DNA of 32,577 bases from Caldivirga sp. UBA161 (lineage in GTDB: Archaea > Thermoproteota > Thermoprotei > Thermoproteales > Thermocladiaceae). The translations under genes were made by a program, and so were the position numbers. Positions 15,113 through 23,546 of this stretch are shown in pieces (within the stretch, counting starts at the first letter, position 1; every line of letters starts with the position of its first letter). The notes below the pieces were generated by a model, which saw only the letters and a program-made list of their open reading frames with translations, was not told the DNA's origin and did no database searches. The stretch lies in contig NZ_DAXS01000017.1 of assembly GCF_002506515.1 (NCBI RefSeq), forward strand, positions 10,243-42,819, in the 5' to 3' direction.

Positions 15113-15434
15113 ACGCTGGTTGAGGAGGATTGAGATTTTAAGGAACGCTAAGGCCTACGTTAGAAGAATTAAGGAAATCTGCATGGGTGAAATAGACCCA
15201 GATTGCAGGGTCATTTTACTCAGATCAGTAGCTAGGGGCACCTATAGGATTGATAGTGATATTGATGTACTTATTATAACAAGCAAGGCTACTGATGCAT
15301 GGAGTAGGGCTGAAATAGCTAGTGTAATACATGAAAAACTTAGAGTTTACGACCCACTGGAGCTTCATGTAATTACGATAAGTGAATTTGAGAATTGGTA
15401 TAAAAGATTCATAGACGTTTACGAGGAAGTATAG
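15093..15434 (+). CDS. MNT-type minimal nucleotidyltransferase (antitoxin), probably decaying
   Basis: The 113-aa protein matches minimal nucleotidyltransferases that neutralise HEPN toxins. The active-site segment reads LLRSVARGTYRIDSDIDVLI, with both aspartates of DSDID kept. The family normally has Gly-Ser where this protein has Arg-Ser, and the codon is AGA, one G-to-A change from GGA. That Gly lies in the nucleotide-binding turn, so activity may be lost. A later Glu-Leu-His strand (LELHVITI) carries the third acidic position region. The GTG start overlaps the end of the broken HEPN gene. With its partner interrupted, this looks like a dead toxin-antitoxin locus, though a surviving antitoxin is possible. 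Confidence 0.75.
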   Translation: MNLVLHERWLRRIEILRNAKAYVRRIKEICMGEIDPDCRVILLRSVARGTYRIDSDIDVLIITSKATDAWSRAEIASVIHEKLRVYDPLELHVITISEFENWYKRFIDVYEEV

Positions 15435-15793
15435 TAATCTTAATGGAGCTTCCCACTTACCTACACTCATGACTGTTAGCAGGATGATGGCATTAAGGGA
15501 ATAGGTAAATTAATGAGTAAGAAGATTGAATTACTACCTAATGAAGCTTATTAGTAATCACTTAATGGAATCTTAATTAAGCTTAAAGCACCTTATAAAC
15601 CCATAGCTCTAGCGGCTATAGGCTAATAATGTATCCCCATTAAATGATAATAGTAGCATAGAATCCTGAGGTTTCTTATAGTTAGGAATATTAAATTAGA
15701 GGCGCATAGATTTATTAATGTTCAATGTTTATTAGGTTATTAAATTAGGTTTAACATCGAAAAATATAAAAAGATTCTAGGTAATCTAGTATA
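15435..15793 (+). other. 359-base gap without a recognisable gene
   Basis: The stretch is AT-rich with stops in all frames. Its only clear element is a TATA box (AAATATAAAAAG, about 15759-15770), placed 26-28 bases before the ATG of the DapA-family gene. A small hairpin ATAGC/GCTAT with a 7-base loop lies near 15604-15620. I see no RNA gene or repeat. Confidence 0.5.
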
Positions 15794-16687
15794 ATGAATA
15801 GCCCCCAGCGGCTTCAAGGTATAATACCACCTGTAGTCACTCCCTTCTATAATGATGATGTTGACTATGATGCGTTCCGTGAGGAACTTCATAGATACAT
15901 TAACATGAACGTAAATGGTGTTGCTATTGGTGGCAGTACAGGTGAAGGGTATGCCTTGACAGATGATGAGCTTAGGAGATTGACAGAAATAGCCTTGGAG
16001 ATTAAGAAAAATAATTTTCTAGTTATTGTAGGCATAATTACTGATTCAACATACCAAGCAATTAGGAGGGCACTTATGGTAAAGGATCTTAATGTTGATG
16101 CACTAATGATAACGCCGCCTCATTATTTATTCAATGCAGGTGATGAATCAAGCTATTTATTCTATAAAAGGCTTCATGAAAGAACCGGAATGCCTATTAT
16201 AATTTATAATGTAATCCCATGGAATACCGTGAGTACTAGCATTATTAGGAAGCTTGCTGAGGAGGGTATAATAGTTGGTGTTAAACAAAGTGGAGGCGAT
16301 ATACATGCACTTAGTGAACTTTTAATAAACACTAAAATTCCTATACTAACAGCATTAGATGACATGTTATTCCCATCATTTACACTAGGTGCTTCAGGCT
16401 CAATAGCTGCGGTAAATACATTATTACCAAGAACAAGCATTAGATTATTCAATGCTGTTAAGGCTGGGAACTATGAGGAGGCTAGGAGGCTTCATGAGGA
16501 AATACTTCCCATTGTAAGGATTGTGATACAGCAGCCGGATATGCCGACAAGGATAAAGTATGTTATGAATAATATTGGATGGAAGGTTGGGTATGCAAGG
16601 GAACCATTACCGCAATTCCCAAGTCAAGATACTGCAGGTAAATTAATGGAGGTGGCATATAAGGTGAAGGAATTAGAGGGCTATTAA
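15794..16687 (+). CDS. DapA/NAL-family aldolase or lyase
   Basis: This is a Schiff-base class I enzyme of the dihydrodipicolinate synthase/N-acetylneuraminate lyase family. Visible features are the carboxylate-binding GGSTGEG (about residues 46-52), Tyr138 in IIYNVIPW and the Schiff-base Lys164 in GVKQSGG. The 297-aa length is normal. Members include dihydrodipicolinate synthase and 2-keto-3-deoxy-sugar-acid aldolases; sequence alone does not decide. Nearby sugar genes favour a keto-acid aldolase over lysine synthesis, since no other lysine genes are present. The first codon is an ATG with a leaderless-type TATA box. It is separated from the rhamnose operon by a tRNA gene on the opposite strand. 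Confidence 0.85.
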   Translation: MNSPQRLQGIIPPVVTPFYNDDVDYDAFREELHRYINMNVNGVAIGGSTGEGYALTDDELRRLTEIALEIKKNNFLVIVGIITDSTYQAIRRALMVKDLNVDALMITPPHYLFNAGDESSYLFYKRLHERTGMPIIIYNVIPWNTVSTSIIRKLAEEGIIVGVKQSGGDIHALSELLINTKIPILTALDDMLFPSFTLGASGSIAAVNTLLPRTSIRLFNAVKAGNYEEARRLHEEILPIVRIVIQQPDMPTRIKYVMNNIGWKVGYAREPLPQFPSQDTAGKLMEVAYKVKELEGY

Positions 16688-16773
16688 ATAACCTTTAACC
16701 TAGCTGGATTATATACGCATTACTAATGTATTGGTATAAACTCATTGCCAATTCATAAGATTAGGCACATTAG

Positions 16774-16859
16774 CGCCGGGGCCGGGATTTGAACCCGGGC
16801 CCCCTTGCGGGGATGGGCTTAGCAGGCCCACGCCTTAAACCAGGCTCGGCCACCCCGGC
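16774..16859 (-). tRNA. tRNA-Ser (GCU)
   Basis: The minus strand folds as a class II tRNA: acceptor GCCGGGG/CCCCGGC, D-stem GCC/GGC, anticodon stem TGGGC/GCCCA, loop CTGCTAA (anticodon GCT), long variable arm CCCCGCAAGGGG and T-arm CCGGG-TTCAAAT-CCCGG. The discriminator is G, as usual for tRNA-Ser. CCA is not encoded, unlike in tRNA-Phe here. There is no intron. CCTTTTAAGG, about 26 bases upstream, is a good TATA box. Confidence 0.95.
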
Positions 16860-17010
16860 CTTCATTTAGCTCTTAATAGGCTCCTTAAAAGGTTTCCCTT
16901 TTGAGGCTTTATGCTTACATTATGTTTTTAATGTAGAGTGTTCCTCATGATTTAACACTTATTGCATCTTCACGTGTACCTAACATGTTAGGTTAAGCAT
17001 GGTGGTAAAA

Positions 17011-17020
17011 TGCTTATATA
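17011..17020 (+). promoter_or_regulatory. TATA box of the rhamnose operon
   Basis: The TATA stretch TGCTTATATATG is centred about 26 bases before the ATG at 17043. It is the only strong promoter seen before the four-gene operon. Just upstream, AACATGTTAGGTTAAGC (16983-16999) contains the palindrome AACATGTT, a possible operator half. Confidence 0.6.
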
Positions 17021-17042
17021 TGCCTGATTAAACATTCACCGT

Positions 17043-17711
17043 ATGTCGACAGGGGAAGAGGGGCCTAGCCTTATTAGTGAGGATGAGATTAAGAGTGAGA
17101 TTACGCGTGTAATGAAGGCTCTATATGAAAGAGGGTTGGTATCCGCACTTGGTGGCAATGTTAGTGCAAGAGTACCGGGGGCTAGTGAGTTTTGGATAAC
17201 TCCGAGTGGTGTCTTCAAGGGTGCTGTTAATGTTGATGACTTAGTTAAGGTTGATTTAGATGGTAATGTAATTGAGGGGGTGCTTAGGCCTTCAACGGAA
17301 ACGCCCTTCCATGCGGCTATATATAAGGTTAGGCCTGACGTGAACGCTGTAATTCATGCACATAACCCAGTAACGTTAGGGTTAGCGTTGGCTGGTGTTA
17401 ACCTGAAGCCGATATCCGTTGAGGCCATTATGACGCTGAGGAAGGTTGAGGTTGTTCCCTTCGCCTTCCCTGGAACGGACCAGTTAGCTAAGCTGGTTGC
17501 TGATGCTGCTCTTAAGGGTGCACGCGCAATAATACTAATGAACCATGGGGTAGTGGGTATGGGGGCTAATTTACTTGAGGCTGAGGCTGTTGTGGAGACC
17601 CTTGAGGAGGTGGCCACGGCGCAGTTTGTAGCCATGGCATTGGGTAAGGAACCACCAGTTATACCTGAGAAGGATGTTGAACTCTACATGAAGTTGTACT
17701 TCCAGGGTTAG
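17043..17711 (+). CDS. class II sugar-phosphate aldolase (probable rhamnulose-1-phosphate aldolase)
   Basis: The zinc enzyme should split L-rhamnulose 1-phosphate (or fuculose 1-phosphate) into DHAP and L-lactaldehyde. The AraD/FucA-family motifs are clear: GGNVSAR (38-43), TPSG (53-56), the catalytic acid Glu86 in STETPFH, and the zinc ligands His105, His107 (IHAHNP) and His168 (MNHGVV). The length of 222 aa is typical for FucA-like enzymes and shorter than bacterial RhaD. It is the first gene of an operon; the next start follows within 10 bases. The rhamnulokinase downstream points to rhamnulose 1-phosphate as substrate, though the fold alone would also allow fuculose or ribulose phosphates. 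Confidence 0.85.
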   Translation: MSTGEEGPSLISEDEIKSEITRVMKALYERGLVSALGGNVSARVPGASEFWITPSGVFKGAVNVDDLVKVDLDGNVIEGVLRPSTETPFHAAIYKVRPDVNAVIHAHNPVTLGLALAGVNLKPISVEAIMTLRKVEVVPFAFPGTDQLAKLVADAALKGARAIILMNHGVVGMGANLLEAEAVVETLEEVATAQFVAMALGKEPPVIPEKDVELYMKLYFQG

Positions 17712-17720
17712 GTGAATGGC

Positions 17721-19586
17721 ATGAGTGAATGGTATGGTTACATGGGGAAGATACTTGAGGTTGATTTAAGCACTGGTAGAACTAGGATTAGGGAATTGAA
17801 GGAAGAAGACGCTGACATGTTCATAGGTGGTATTGGCCTTGCTGCAAAGGTATTGTTTGATGAAATTGATCCAAGGGTTGAACCCTTTAGCCCAGATAAT
17901 GTGCTGGTATTCATGACCGGCCCATTAACTGGTACAATGGTTCAATGCAGTGGCCGTTATGTAGTGGCCGCTAAGTCGCCACTAACCATGGCCTGGGGTG
18001 AGGCTCATGTATCAGGCTTCTGGGGTGTTGAACTTAAGAAGGCGGGCTTCGATGGTATAATAATTAAGGGTAAGTCAAGTAGCCCAGTTTACCTACACAT
18101 ACATGATGGTGAAGTTGAAATCCGTGACGCGTCAAAGTACTGGGGCTTAACAACCATTGAAACAGACCTACGCATAAAGAGTGACTTGGGGGATAAGTCT
18201 GTACATGTGGCTGCAATAGGGCCAGCCGGTGAGGGGCTCGTTAGATACGCCATAATAGCCTCAGACATAACCCCAGATGGACCTAGGGTGGCTGGTAGGA
18301 CTGGGATGGGGGCTGTAATGGGTTCAAAGAATCTTAAGGCTATTGTTGTTAAGGGTAATGGGCAGATTAAGGTTAAGGAACCTGAGAAGCTTAGAAGTAA
18401 CATTAATAGGCTACTACCCTACATACTCTCCTACCCAACAACACAATTATACTCAATATACGGTACTGCAGGTGAGGTTGAGGAGTTCTATGAATATGGT
18501 GACATGCCCATAAGAAACTTCACAGTGGGTAAGTGGGATGGTATACTTAACATAAGTGGTAGGGCCTTTAGGGAGAAGGGGATTGTGAAGGCTCATAGGG
18601 CTTGTTGGGCATGCCCAATACACTGCTGGAAGTATATTGAGGTGAATAATGTTAAGGGTAGGGGTCCTGAGTATGAAACCATTGCCTCCCTGGGCTCAAT
18701 GCTAATGATAGATGACCCTTACTACATAGCTGAAGCTAATGACCTATGCAATAAGTATGGCATAGACACAATATCCACGGGGGGCACTATAGCGTGGGCA
18801 ATTGAAAGCTTTGAGAGGGGATTATTGACTAAGGAGGATACAGGCGGATTAGAGCTTAAGTGGGGTGATAAGGAAACAGTACTTAAGCTCATAGAGCTCA
18901 TAGGGAAGCGAGAAGGATTCGGTAAGCTACTTGGGGAGGGGTGCCGCATGGCCTCAAGAATCATAGGTAGGGGTACTGAGAAGTACTGCATGCATGTTAA
19001 GGGCACTGAAATGCCCATGCATGATCCAAGGGCCTTCAAGGGCATGGGGCTTCAATACGCTACATCAAATAGGGGTGCAGATCACCTTCAGGGATTAACC
19101 TTCAGAATTGAGCAAGGTGAGAGGATAACTGACTTAAAGATTTACGAACGGTATGATAGGGTTTCTTACATTGGTAAGGGACGCGTGGTTGCTACAATGG
19201 AGACTTGGCATGAAATCCTTGAATCACTGGTAATATGTAAGTTCATAAGTATACCACCATTACACTTAGCTGGAATGTACACGTTAGTGACTGGGAGGAG
19301 AAAGACTCTACAGGATCTTTTAACGGCAGGTAGGCGCATATTCACTTTGAAGAGGATGTTCAATGTCATAAATGGCATAAGTAGGAAAGATGATACATTA
19401 CCTGAAAGGTTCCTAAAGGAACCATTAAGTGAAGGGGGAGCTAAGGGGCAGGTTGTTGAACTTGAACCCATGCTTAATGAGTACTATAATTACATGGGCT
19501 GGGATGAGAATGGTGTACCAACCAGGGAAACTCTTAAGGAATTAGGAATATTACCAATAGTGGAGAGGTTCATGAATAATAAGTGA
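17721..19586 (+). CDS. tungsten-type aldehyde:ferredoxin oxidoreductase
   Basis: The enzyme oxidises aldehydes to acids with ferredoxin as acceptor, using a W-bispterin and one 4Fe-4S cluster. The four cluster cysteines are present: CWACPIHC (C-x2-C-x3-C, about residues 295-302) and a fourth in LVICKF about 210 residues later, spaced as in the Pyrococcus enzyme. Pterin and catalytic regions follow the family: RTGMGAVMGSKNLKA, GPEYETIASLG, DPRAFKGMGLQYATSNRGAD. The ATG at 17721 is preferred over a GTG at 17712. It fits the family start (YGYMGKILEVDL) and has AGGTGA 5 bases upstream. It lies between aldolase and rhamnulokinase genes, so lactaldehyde is the likely substrate (inference). Confidence 0.92.
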   Translation: MSEWYGYMGKILEVDLSTGRTRIRELKEEDADMFIGGIGLAAKVLFDEIDPRVEPFSPDNVLVFMTGPLTGTMVQCSGRYVVAAKSPLTMAWGEAHVSGFWGVELKKAGFDGIIIKGKSSSPVYLHIHDGEVEIRDASKYWGLTTIETDLRIKSDLGDKSVHVAAIGPAGEGLVRYAIIASDITPDGPRVAGRTGMGAVMGSKNLKAIVVKGNGQIKVKEPEKLRSNINRLLPYILSYPTTQLYSIYGTAGEVEEFYEYGDMPIRNFTVGKWDGILNISGRAFREKGIVKAHRACWACPIHCWKYIEVNNVKGRGPEYETIASLGSMLMIDDPYYIAEANDLCNKYGIDTISTGGTIAWAIESFERGLLTKEDTGGLELKWGDKETVLKLIELIGKREGFGKLLGEGCRMASRIIGRGTEKYCMHVKGTEMPMHDPRAFKGMGLQYATSNRGADHLQGLTFRIEQGERITDLKIYERYDRVSYIGKGRVVATMETWHEILESLVICKFISIPPLHLAGMYTLVTGRRKTLQDLLTAGRRIFTLKRMFNVINGISRKDDTLPERFLKEPLSEGGAKGQVVELEPMLNEYYNYMGWDENGVPTRETLKELGILPIVERFMNNK

Positions 19587-21094
19587 ACTGGCATATGGAT
19601 TCAGTGGTAATTCTAGCTATAGATATAGGTGCAAGTGGGGGTAAAGCTATTGCCGGGGTATTGGACTTAAAGGATCTTAAATTAACCATTGATGAATTAT
19701 ATAGATTCCCTAATCAAATGATTAGGGTTAATAACCACCTATACTGGAATGTGCTTCAATTATGGAGTGAAGTTAAGAATTCAATTAAAGTAGCCTTAAG
19801 GAAGTATAAGGGTAAGTTAACCTCAGTGGGTGTTGATACTTGGGGTGTCGACTTCGCACTACTTGACGAATATGATGAACTAGTGGGTTTACCCTACGCC
19901 TACAGGGATCCTATGACTGAGGGATTAATGGAAGAAGTCTTCAGTAAAGTGCCTAAGGAAGTCATATATGGTAGGACCGGCATTCAATTTATGCGCATTA
20001 ATACCCTCTACCAACTCTACGCCCTGGTTAAGTTAAATTCACCTAAATTGAGGATTGCTAAGGCAATGCTTATGATACCTGACTTAATTAATTACTGGCT
20101 GAGCGGTGTTAAGGCTAATGAATACACCAATGCATCAACTACTCAACTCCTTGATGCTAAAAGTAAAAAATGGTGTTTAGACATACTGGAGGAACTCAAT
20201 ATACCCATCAACATTCTTCAGGAAATAGTTAATGCCGGTTCTGTTTTAGGTTACTTAAGGAGGGATGTTGCAGAGGAGTTGGGGGAGGTGGCTAGTAGGG
20301 ATGTAAATGTAATAGCACCTGCAACGCATGATACTGCCTCCGCTGTTGCAGCTGGGCCTATGATTGATGAGAATACTGGTTACGTGAGTTCAGGGACCTG
20401 GAACCTTGTTGGGGTGGAGTTGAATGAACCTTTAATTAATGAACAAGCCATGTTAAACAACTTCACTAATGAGGGCGGTGCCTTTGGGACAATAACCTTC
20501 TTAAGGAACATGCAAGGAATGTGGATACTACAGGAGGTTAAGAGGATACTGGCTGATTTAAGTGGAAGGGAGTACTCTTATGATGAGCTAGTTAAACTTG
20601 CAGCTGAGGCTGAGGAGATTGGGTCTTTCATAGATGTTGATGATTCAAGGTTCTTAGCCCCAATTAACATGATTAATGAAATTCACGGGTACCTTAAGGA
20701 AACTGGACAGAGGGAACCGGGAAGCCTAGGTGAGTTAATTAGACTCATTATAAGTAGTATAGCCTTAAAGCATAGGTACATATTCGAGAAGGCAATTAAA
20801 ATAACCGGTAGGAGACTAAGGGGGATCAACATATTTGGCGGCGGCTCTAGGAATAGCCTCATGAATCAATTAACAGCTAATGTAATGGGGATTCCTGTTT
20901 ACGCAGGACCTGAGGAGGCAACATCGATTGGCAACATCCTTATTCAAGCAGCTGGTATGGGTATTGTTAGGTCCATTCAGGAACTTAGATCCATAGTTAA
21001 GAACTCATTCAACATTAGGGTCTTTGAACCAAGGGATGAGAAGAAGTATGAAGATGAGTACTCAATGTTTACGGCTAGACTTAACCTACCCTAA
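19583..21094 (+). CDS. rhaB: rhamnulokinase
   Basis: This FGGY-family kinase phosphorylates L-rhamnulose at O1 using ATP. The motifs are those of rhamnulokinases specifically: DIGASGGKA at the N-terminus, GVDTWGVDFALLD (about 82-94), YRDPMTEG, MRINTLYQLYAL, TNASTTQLLD, ATHDTASAVAA (about 247-257), SSGTWNLVGVEL and FTNEGGAFG. The C-terminal INIFGGGSRNSLMNQLTA segment forms the adenosine site. The length of 503 aa is normal. The GTG at 19583 overlaps the previous stop by 4 bases; an ATG at 19595 is an equally plausible start. Its presence identifies the operon as one for L-rhamnose rather than L-fucose. Confidence 0.92.
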   Translation: MNWHMDSVVILAIDIGASGGKAIAGVLDLKDLKLTIDELYRFPNQMIRVNNHLYWNVLQLWSEVKNSIKVALRKYKGKLTSVGVDTWGVDFALLDEYDELVGLPYAYRDPMTEGLMEEVFSKVPKEVIYGRTGIQFMRINTLYQLYALVKLNSPKLRIAKAMLMIPDLINYWLSGVKANEYTNASTTQLLDAKSKKWCLDILEELNIPINILQEIVNAGSVLGYLRRDVAEELGEVASRDVNVIAPATHDTASAVAAGPMIDENTGYVSSGTWNLVGVELNEPLINEQAMLNNFTNEGGAFGTITFLRNMQGMWILQEVKRILADLSGREYSYDELVKLAAEAEEIGSFIDVDDSRFLAPINMINEIHGYLKETGQREPGSLGELIRLIISSIALKHRYIFEKAIKITGRRLRGINIFGGGSRNSLMNQLTANVMGIPVYAGPEEATSIGNILIQAAGMGIVRSIQELRSIVKNSFNIRVFEPRDEKKYEDEYSMFTARLNLP

Positions 21095-21102
21095 CCTGTT
21101 TA

Positions 21103-22269
21103 ATGATTAATGATAGCTATAACTTAAAAGTAAACTCACGTTTAATTCAGTTAATGGATATGAGGATAAATAGGTTAAAGTCAGTCTACTCAGGCTTCAT
21201 AGAAGGTAAGGCTGTTGATCAATTCTTCAGTGAATATAATGTTAAGTTCGCCGCAGGTACATGGACTGCCGGGGATTTCTCAGATAGATTCAATAGAAGT
21301 GGTTACTTCCCAAACCTACCTAAGGGACTAGTGGATCAATTGAGGAGAATAAGGGAAGCTGGGGTTGAGGGGGTTGTGCCAATAGATGCACAATTCCTTG
21401 ACGATAACCTTAAGGTTAAGGAAGACTTAATAAGTGAAGTTAAGGCGATGGTTAACGAACTAGGCCTTAAGATAGCTGGATTAGGTATGGATATCTCAGG
21501 CTTCCACGTGTTTAAACTAGGCTCATTAACTAACCCTGACCCTAAGGTGAGGGAACTAGCCCTAAGTACACTTACCCAGAGCCTTGAAATCGCCCGTATG
21601 CTTGGCTTAGATTCAGTATCGCTTTGGCTTGGCCCAGATGGCTGGGATTACAGCCTTGAGTCCAATTACGGTAAGAAAATTAAGGAACTTTACGAGGGAT
21701 TACTTAGCCTAGGTAAGGAGGCCCATAGATTAGGCATTAGGTCCTTTGGAATTGAGGCTAAGCCTAAGGAACCTAGGGAGGGTAATTTAATCATACCCAC
21801 ATCCCATGTTTCAATAATGCTCGCTAATAGGTTAAACAATGATTTAGGTGTGAAATTATTTGGAATAACCATAGACTATGGCCATGAATTAATGTATGCC
21901 GTCGAACCAGCCTACACTGTTTACTTAGCTAGGGAACAAGGAGTCCCAGTATCCACAGTACACATTAATACAGCTAAATGGCATAGTAATGATGAGGATA
22001 GGGTAGTTGGAACTGGGGATTCATGGCACTTCGTTGACTTCCTCTACGCATTACTGGATACCGGGTACTCAGGCTGGTTTACCTTGGATCAATTCACGTA
22101 TAGGCTTAATCCAGTGGATGGATTAAGGTTATCTAAGGAGTTGTTTGCTAACCTATATAAGAAGGCCCTAGCATTATACTTATCTAAGGATGAGTTCGAG
22201 GCCGTTAGGTCCACGGGTGATCAAGCTAAGATACTTGATTACGTTAAGAGGATAATGTATGGCCTATGA
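21103..22269 (+). CDS. TIM-barrel sugar isomerase, probable L-rhamnose isomerase
   Basis: The protein is a xylose-isomerase-like TIM barrel with a two-metal site. Likely ligands are Glu in GIEAKPKEP (compare EPKPNEP in xylose isomerase), Asp and His in TIDYGHELM, His and Asp in VHINTAKWHSNDEDRVVGTG, and Asp in TLDQFTYR. The length is 388 aa. It follows the rhamnulokinase gene by 8 bases, the last step needed for a pathway from L-rhamnose. It resembles the type of L-rhamnose isomerase found with sugar operons in Gram-positive and proteobacterial species more than the E. coli RhaA type, but I cannot align it here. No clear ribosome site precedes the ATG; an ATG at 21154 is possible. Confidence 0.82.
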   Translation: MINDSYNLKVNSRLIQLMDMRINRLKSVYSGFIEGKAVDQFFSEYNVKFAAGTWTAGDFSDRFNRSGYFPNLPKGLVDQLRRIREAGVEGVVPIDAQFLDDNLKVKEDLISEVKAMVNELGLKIAGLGMDISGFHVFKLGSLTNPDPKVRELALSTLTQSLEIARMLGLDSVSLWLGPDGWDYSLESNYGKKIKELYEGLLSLGKEAHRLGIRSFGIEAKPKEPREGNLIIPTSHVSIMLANRLNNDLGVKLFGITIDYGHELMYAVEPAYTVYLAREQGVPVSTVHINTAKWHSNDEDRVVGTGDSWHFVDFLYALLDTGYSGWFTLDQFTYRLNPVDGLRLSKELFANLYKKALALYLSKDEFEAVRSTGDQAKILDYVKRIMYGL

Positions 22270-22286
22270 ATGCTGAATTAATGAAC

Positions 22287-22904
22287 CTATATCTTAAACA
22301 TATATGTATTCTTTAATGCATTCCAAGTGGCCATGGCGAAGTTGAGTGTTGTTCTAGTTTCACCAAGAGCCCTTGACCAAACATCCTTAATTCCAGCTAA
22401 CCTAAGTATGGGCTTTATTGTATCGCCTGCAACTAAACCAACACCCTTAGGCGCCGGTATGAGCTCAACAAGCACACTGCCAGACCTACCCCTAACTACA
22501 AATGGTACACTGTGTGGTTCATCGCATGAACAATACCATGAACCGCAACCCCTCCTTACTGGAATAATGTTTACCTTAGCTTCCCTTATGGCCTTCTCCA
22601 TGGCTGGACCTATTTGCCTAGCCTTACCAATCCCTATACCTACGTACCCATCCTCATTACCCAATGCTACCACCACTTGAAATCTACTAACCTCACCTGC
22701 ATCTGTTTGCCTTTGGACAATGTTTATGCTTAATACCTCGTACTTGAGGTTAGTTAGTAATGCATCAACAATTTCAGGCTCCTGAATCCTTGCATTAGCT
22801 ATGAATATGTCGTCAATCGACTTTATCTTACCCTCCTTAACAAGCCTACCAATCTCAGTCCTAGGCTTCCACTCCTCAATATTAGCAGTGGGGACTTCGG
22901 ACAT
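22287..22904 (-). CDS. rps5: 30S ribosomal protein S5
   Basis: S5 is a small-subunit protein needed for decoding accuracy. The N-terminal double-stranded-RNA-binding half is seen at FQVVVALGNEDGYVGIGIGK (about residues 75-94). The C-terminal half has PAPKGVGLVAGDTIKPILRL and the AGIKDVWSRALGETRTTLN signature. A GCGSWYCSCDEPHS segment with three Cys is the form found in archaea and eukaryotes. The ATG has a TATA box (TTTAAAAAGG on the minus strand, about 22925-22935) 26 bases upstream. In many archaea S5 lies next to L30 and L15; here L15 is 1.3 kb away on the other strand and L30 is absent. Confidence 0.97.
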   Translation of the reverse strand: MSEVPTANIEEWKPRTEIGRLVKEGKIKSIDDIFIANARIQEPEIVDALLTNLKYEVLSINIVQRQTDAGEVSRFQVVVALGNEDGYVGIGIGKARQIGPAMEKAIREAKVNIIPVRRGCGSWYCSCDEPHSVPFVVRGRSGSVLVELIPAPKGVGLVAGDTIKPILRLAGIKDVWSRALGETRTTLNFAMATWNALKNTYMFKI

Positions 22905-23018
22905 TGCCCAAATAGGCTAGCCACCCTTTTTAAATCTAATGCCGCCTGAATGATTAATAATGATTTAAGGAAACTGGAGGGGGAGTAACGTTTATATTGT
23001 TTACCTGGACTGCTAGCC

Positions 23019-23546
23019 GTGGGTAATGAGGAGTTAAATGTTAAGGAATTGCTTGAACTTAGGAGGAGGATTAGGGAGAGGATTAATGAACTTAGGGATG
23101 AGCTAAGTATGCTTGAGTCAACGCTTAAGGTAATAGATTCATTAATAAGAACCCGGTCAATAACAACTGCTGATAAGGTTTCACCCAAAGGGGAGCTACG
23201 CTTAACAGCACCCAGTGGCGAGGAGGTGGCTAAGTTGACTTACGATGATGATAAGATTATGGTTGAATTCAGTAAGCCAATAACCGAGCAGCCGCCATTG
23301 AGGAGGTTTTTCATTGAGAAGGTTCTCAATGGCCTTAAGGGTGAGGATGAGGAATTAATCAATAATGGTGAATTGGATGAATCAATGGGATTTGATTACG
23401 AGGTTGAGAGAAATAGTGAAGGCCTCATAACTAGAGTAATTATTCGAAACTATAGGGAGCAACGTAGGTTAAAGAGGATAATTGATGCGTTAAAGTGGAC
23501 TGTGTCTAAGATGGGGGAGAAACAGGGTTCAGAAACCTCACAGTAA
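23019..23546 (+). CDS. hypothetical protein with N-terminal coiled coil, 175 aa
   Basis: I do not recognise this protein. Residues about 5-48 are a charged helix with heptad spacing (LLELRRRIRERINELRDELS then MLESTLKVIDSLI), likely a coiled coil. The middle (about 55-95) is predicted strand (GELRLTAPSG, KIMVEFSKPI), followed by an acidic, helical region and a basic helix near the end (REQRRLKRIIDALKWTV). It is probably soluble. The GTG start has TTTATATTG 25-26 bases upstream. The 3' end overlaps the convergent bud32 gene by 9 bases. Its position among S5, bud32 and L15 hints at an informational role, but this is only context. Confidence 0.75.
   Translation: MGNEELNVKELLELRRRIRERINELRDELSMLESTLKVIDSLIRTRSITTADKVSPKGELRLTAPSGEEVAKLTYDDDKIMVEFSKPITEQPPLRRFFIEKVLNGLKGEDEELINNGELDESMGFDYEVERNSEGLITRVIIRNYREQRRLKRIIDALKWTVSKMGEKQGSETSQ

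Noticed and set aside
17000..19500. Several long antisense frames opposite the aldolase, AOR and kinase genes
   Set aside because: Low-complexity Ser/Pro/Leu-rich translations typical of shadows of a well-conserved coding strand.
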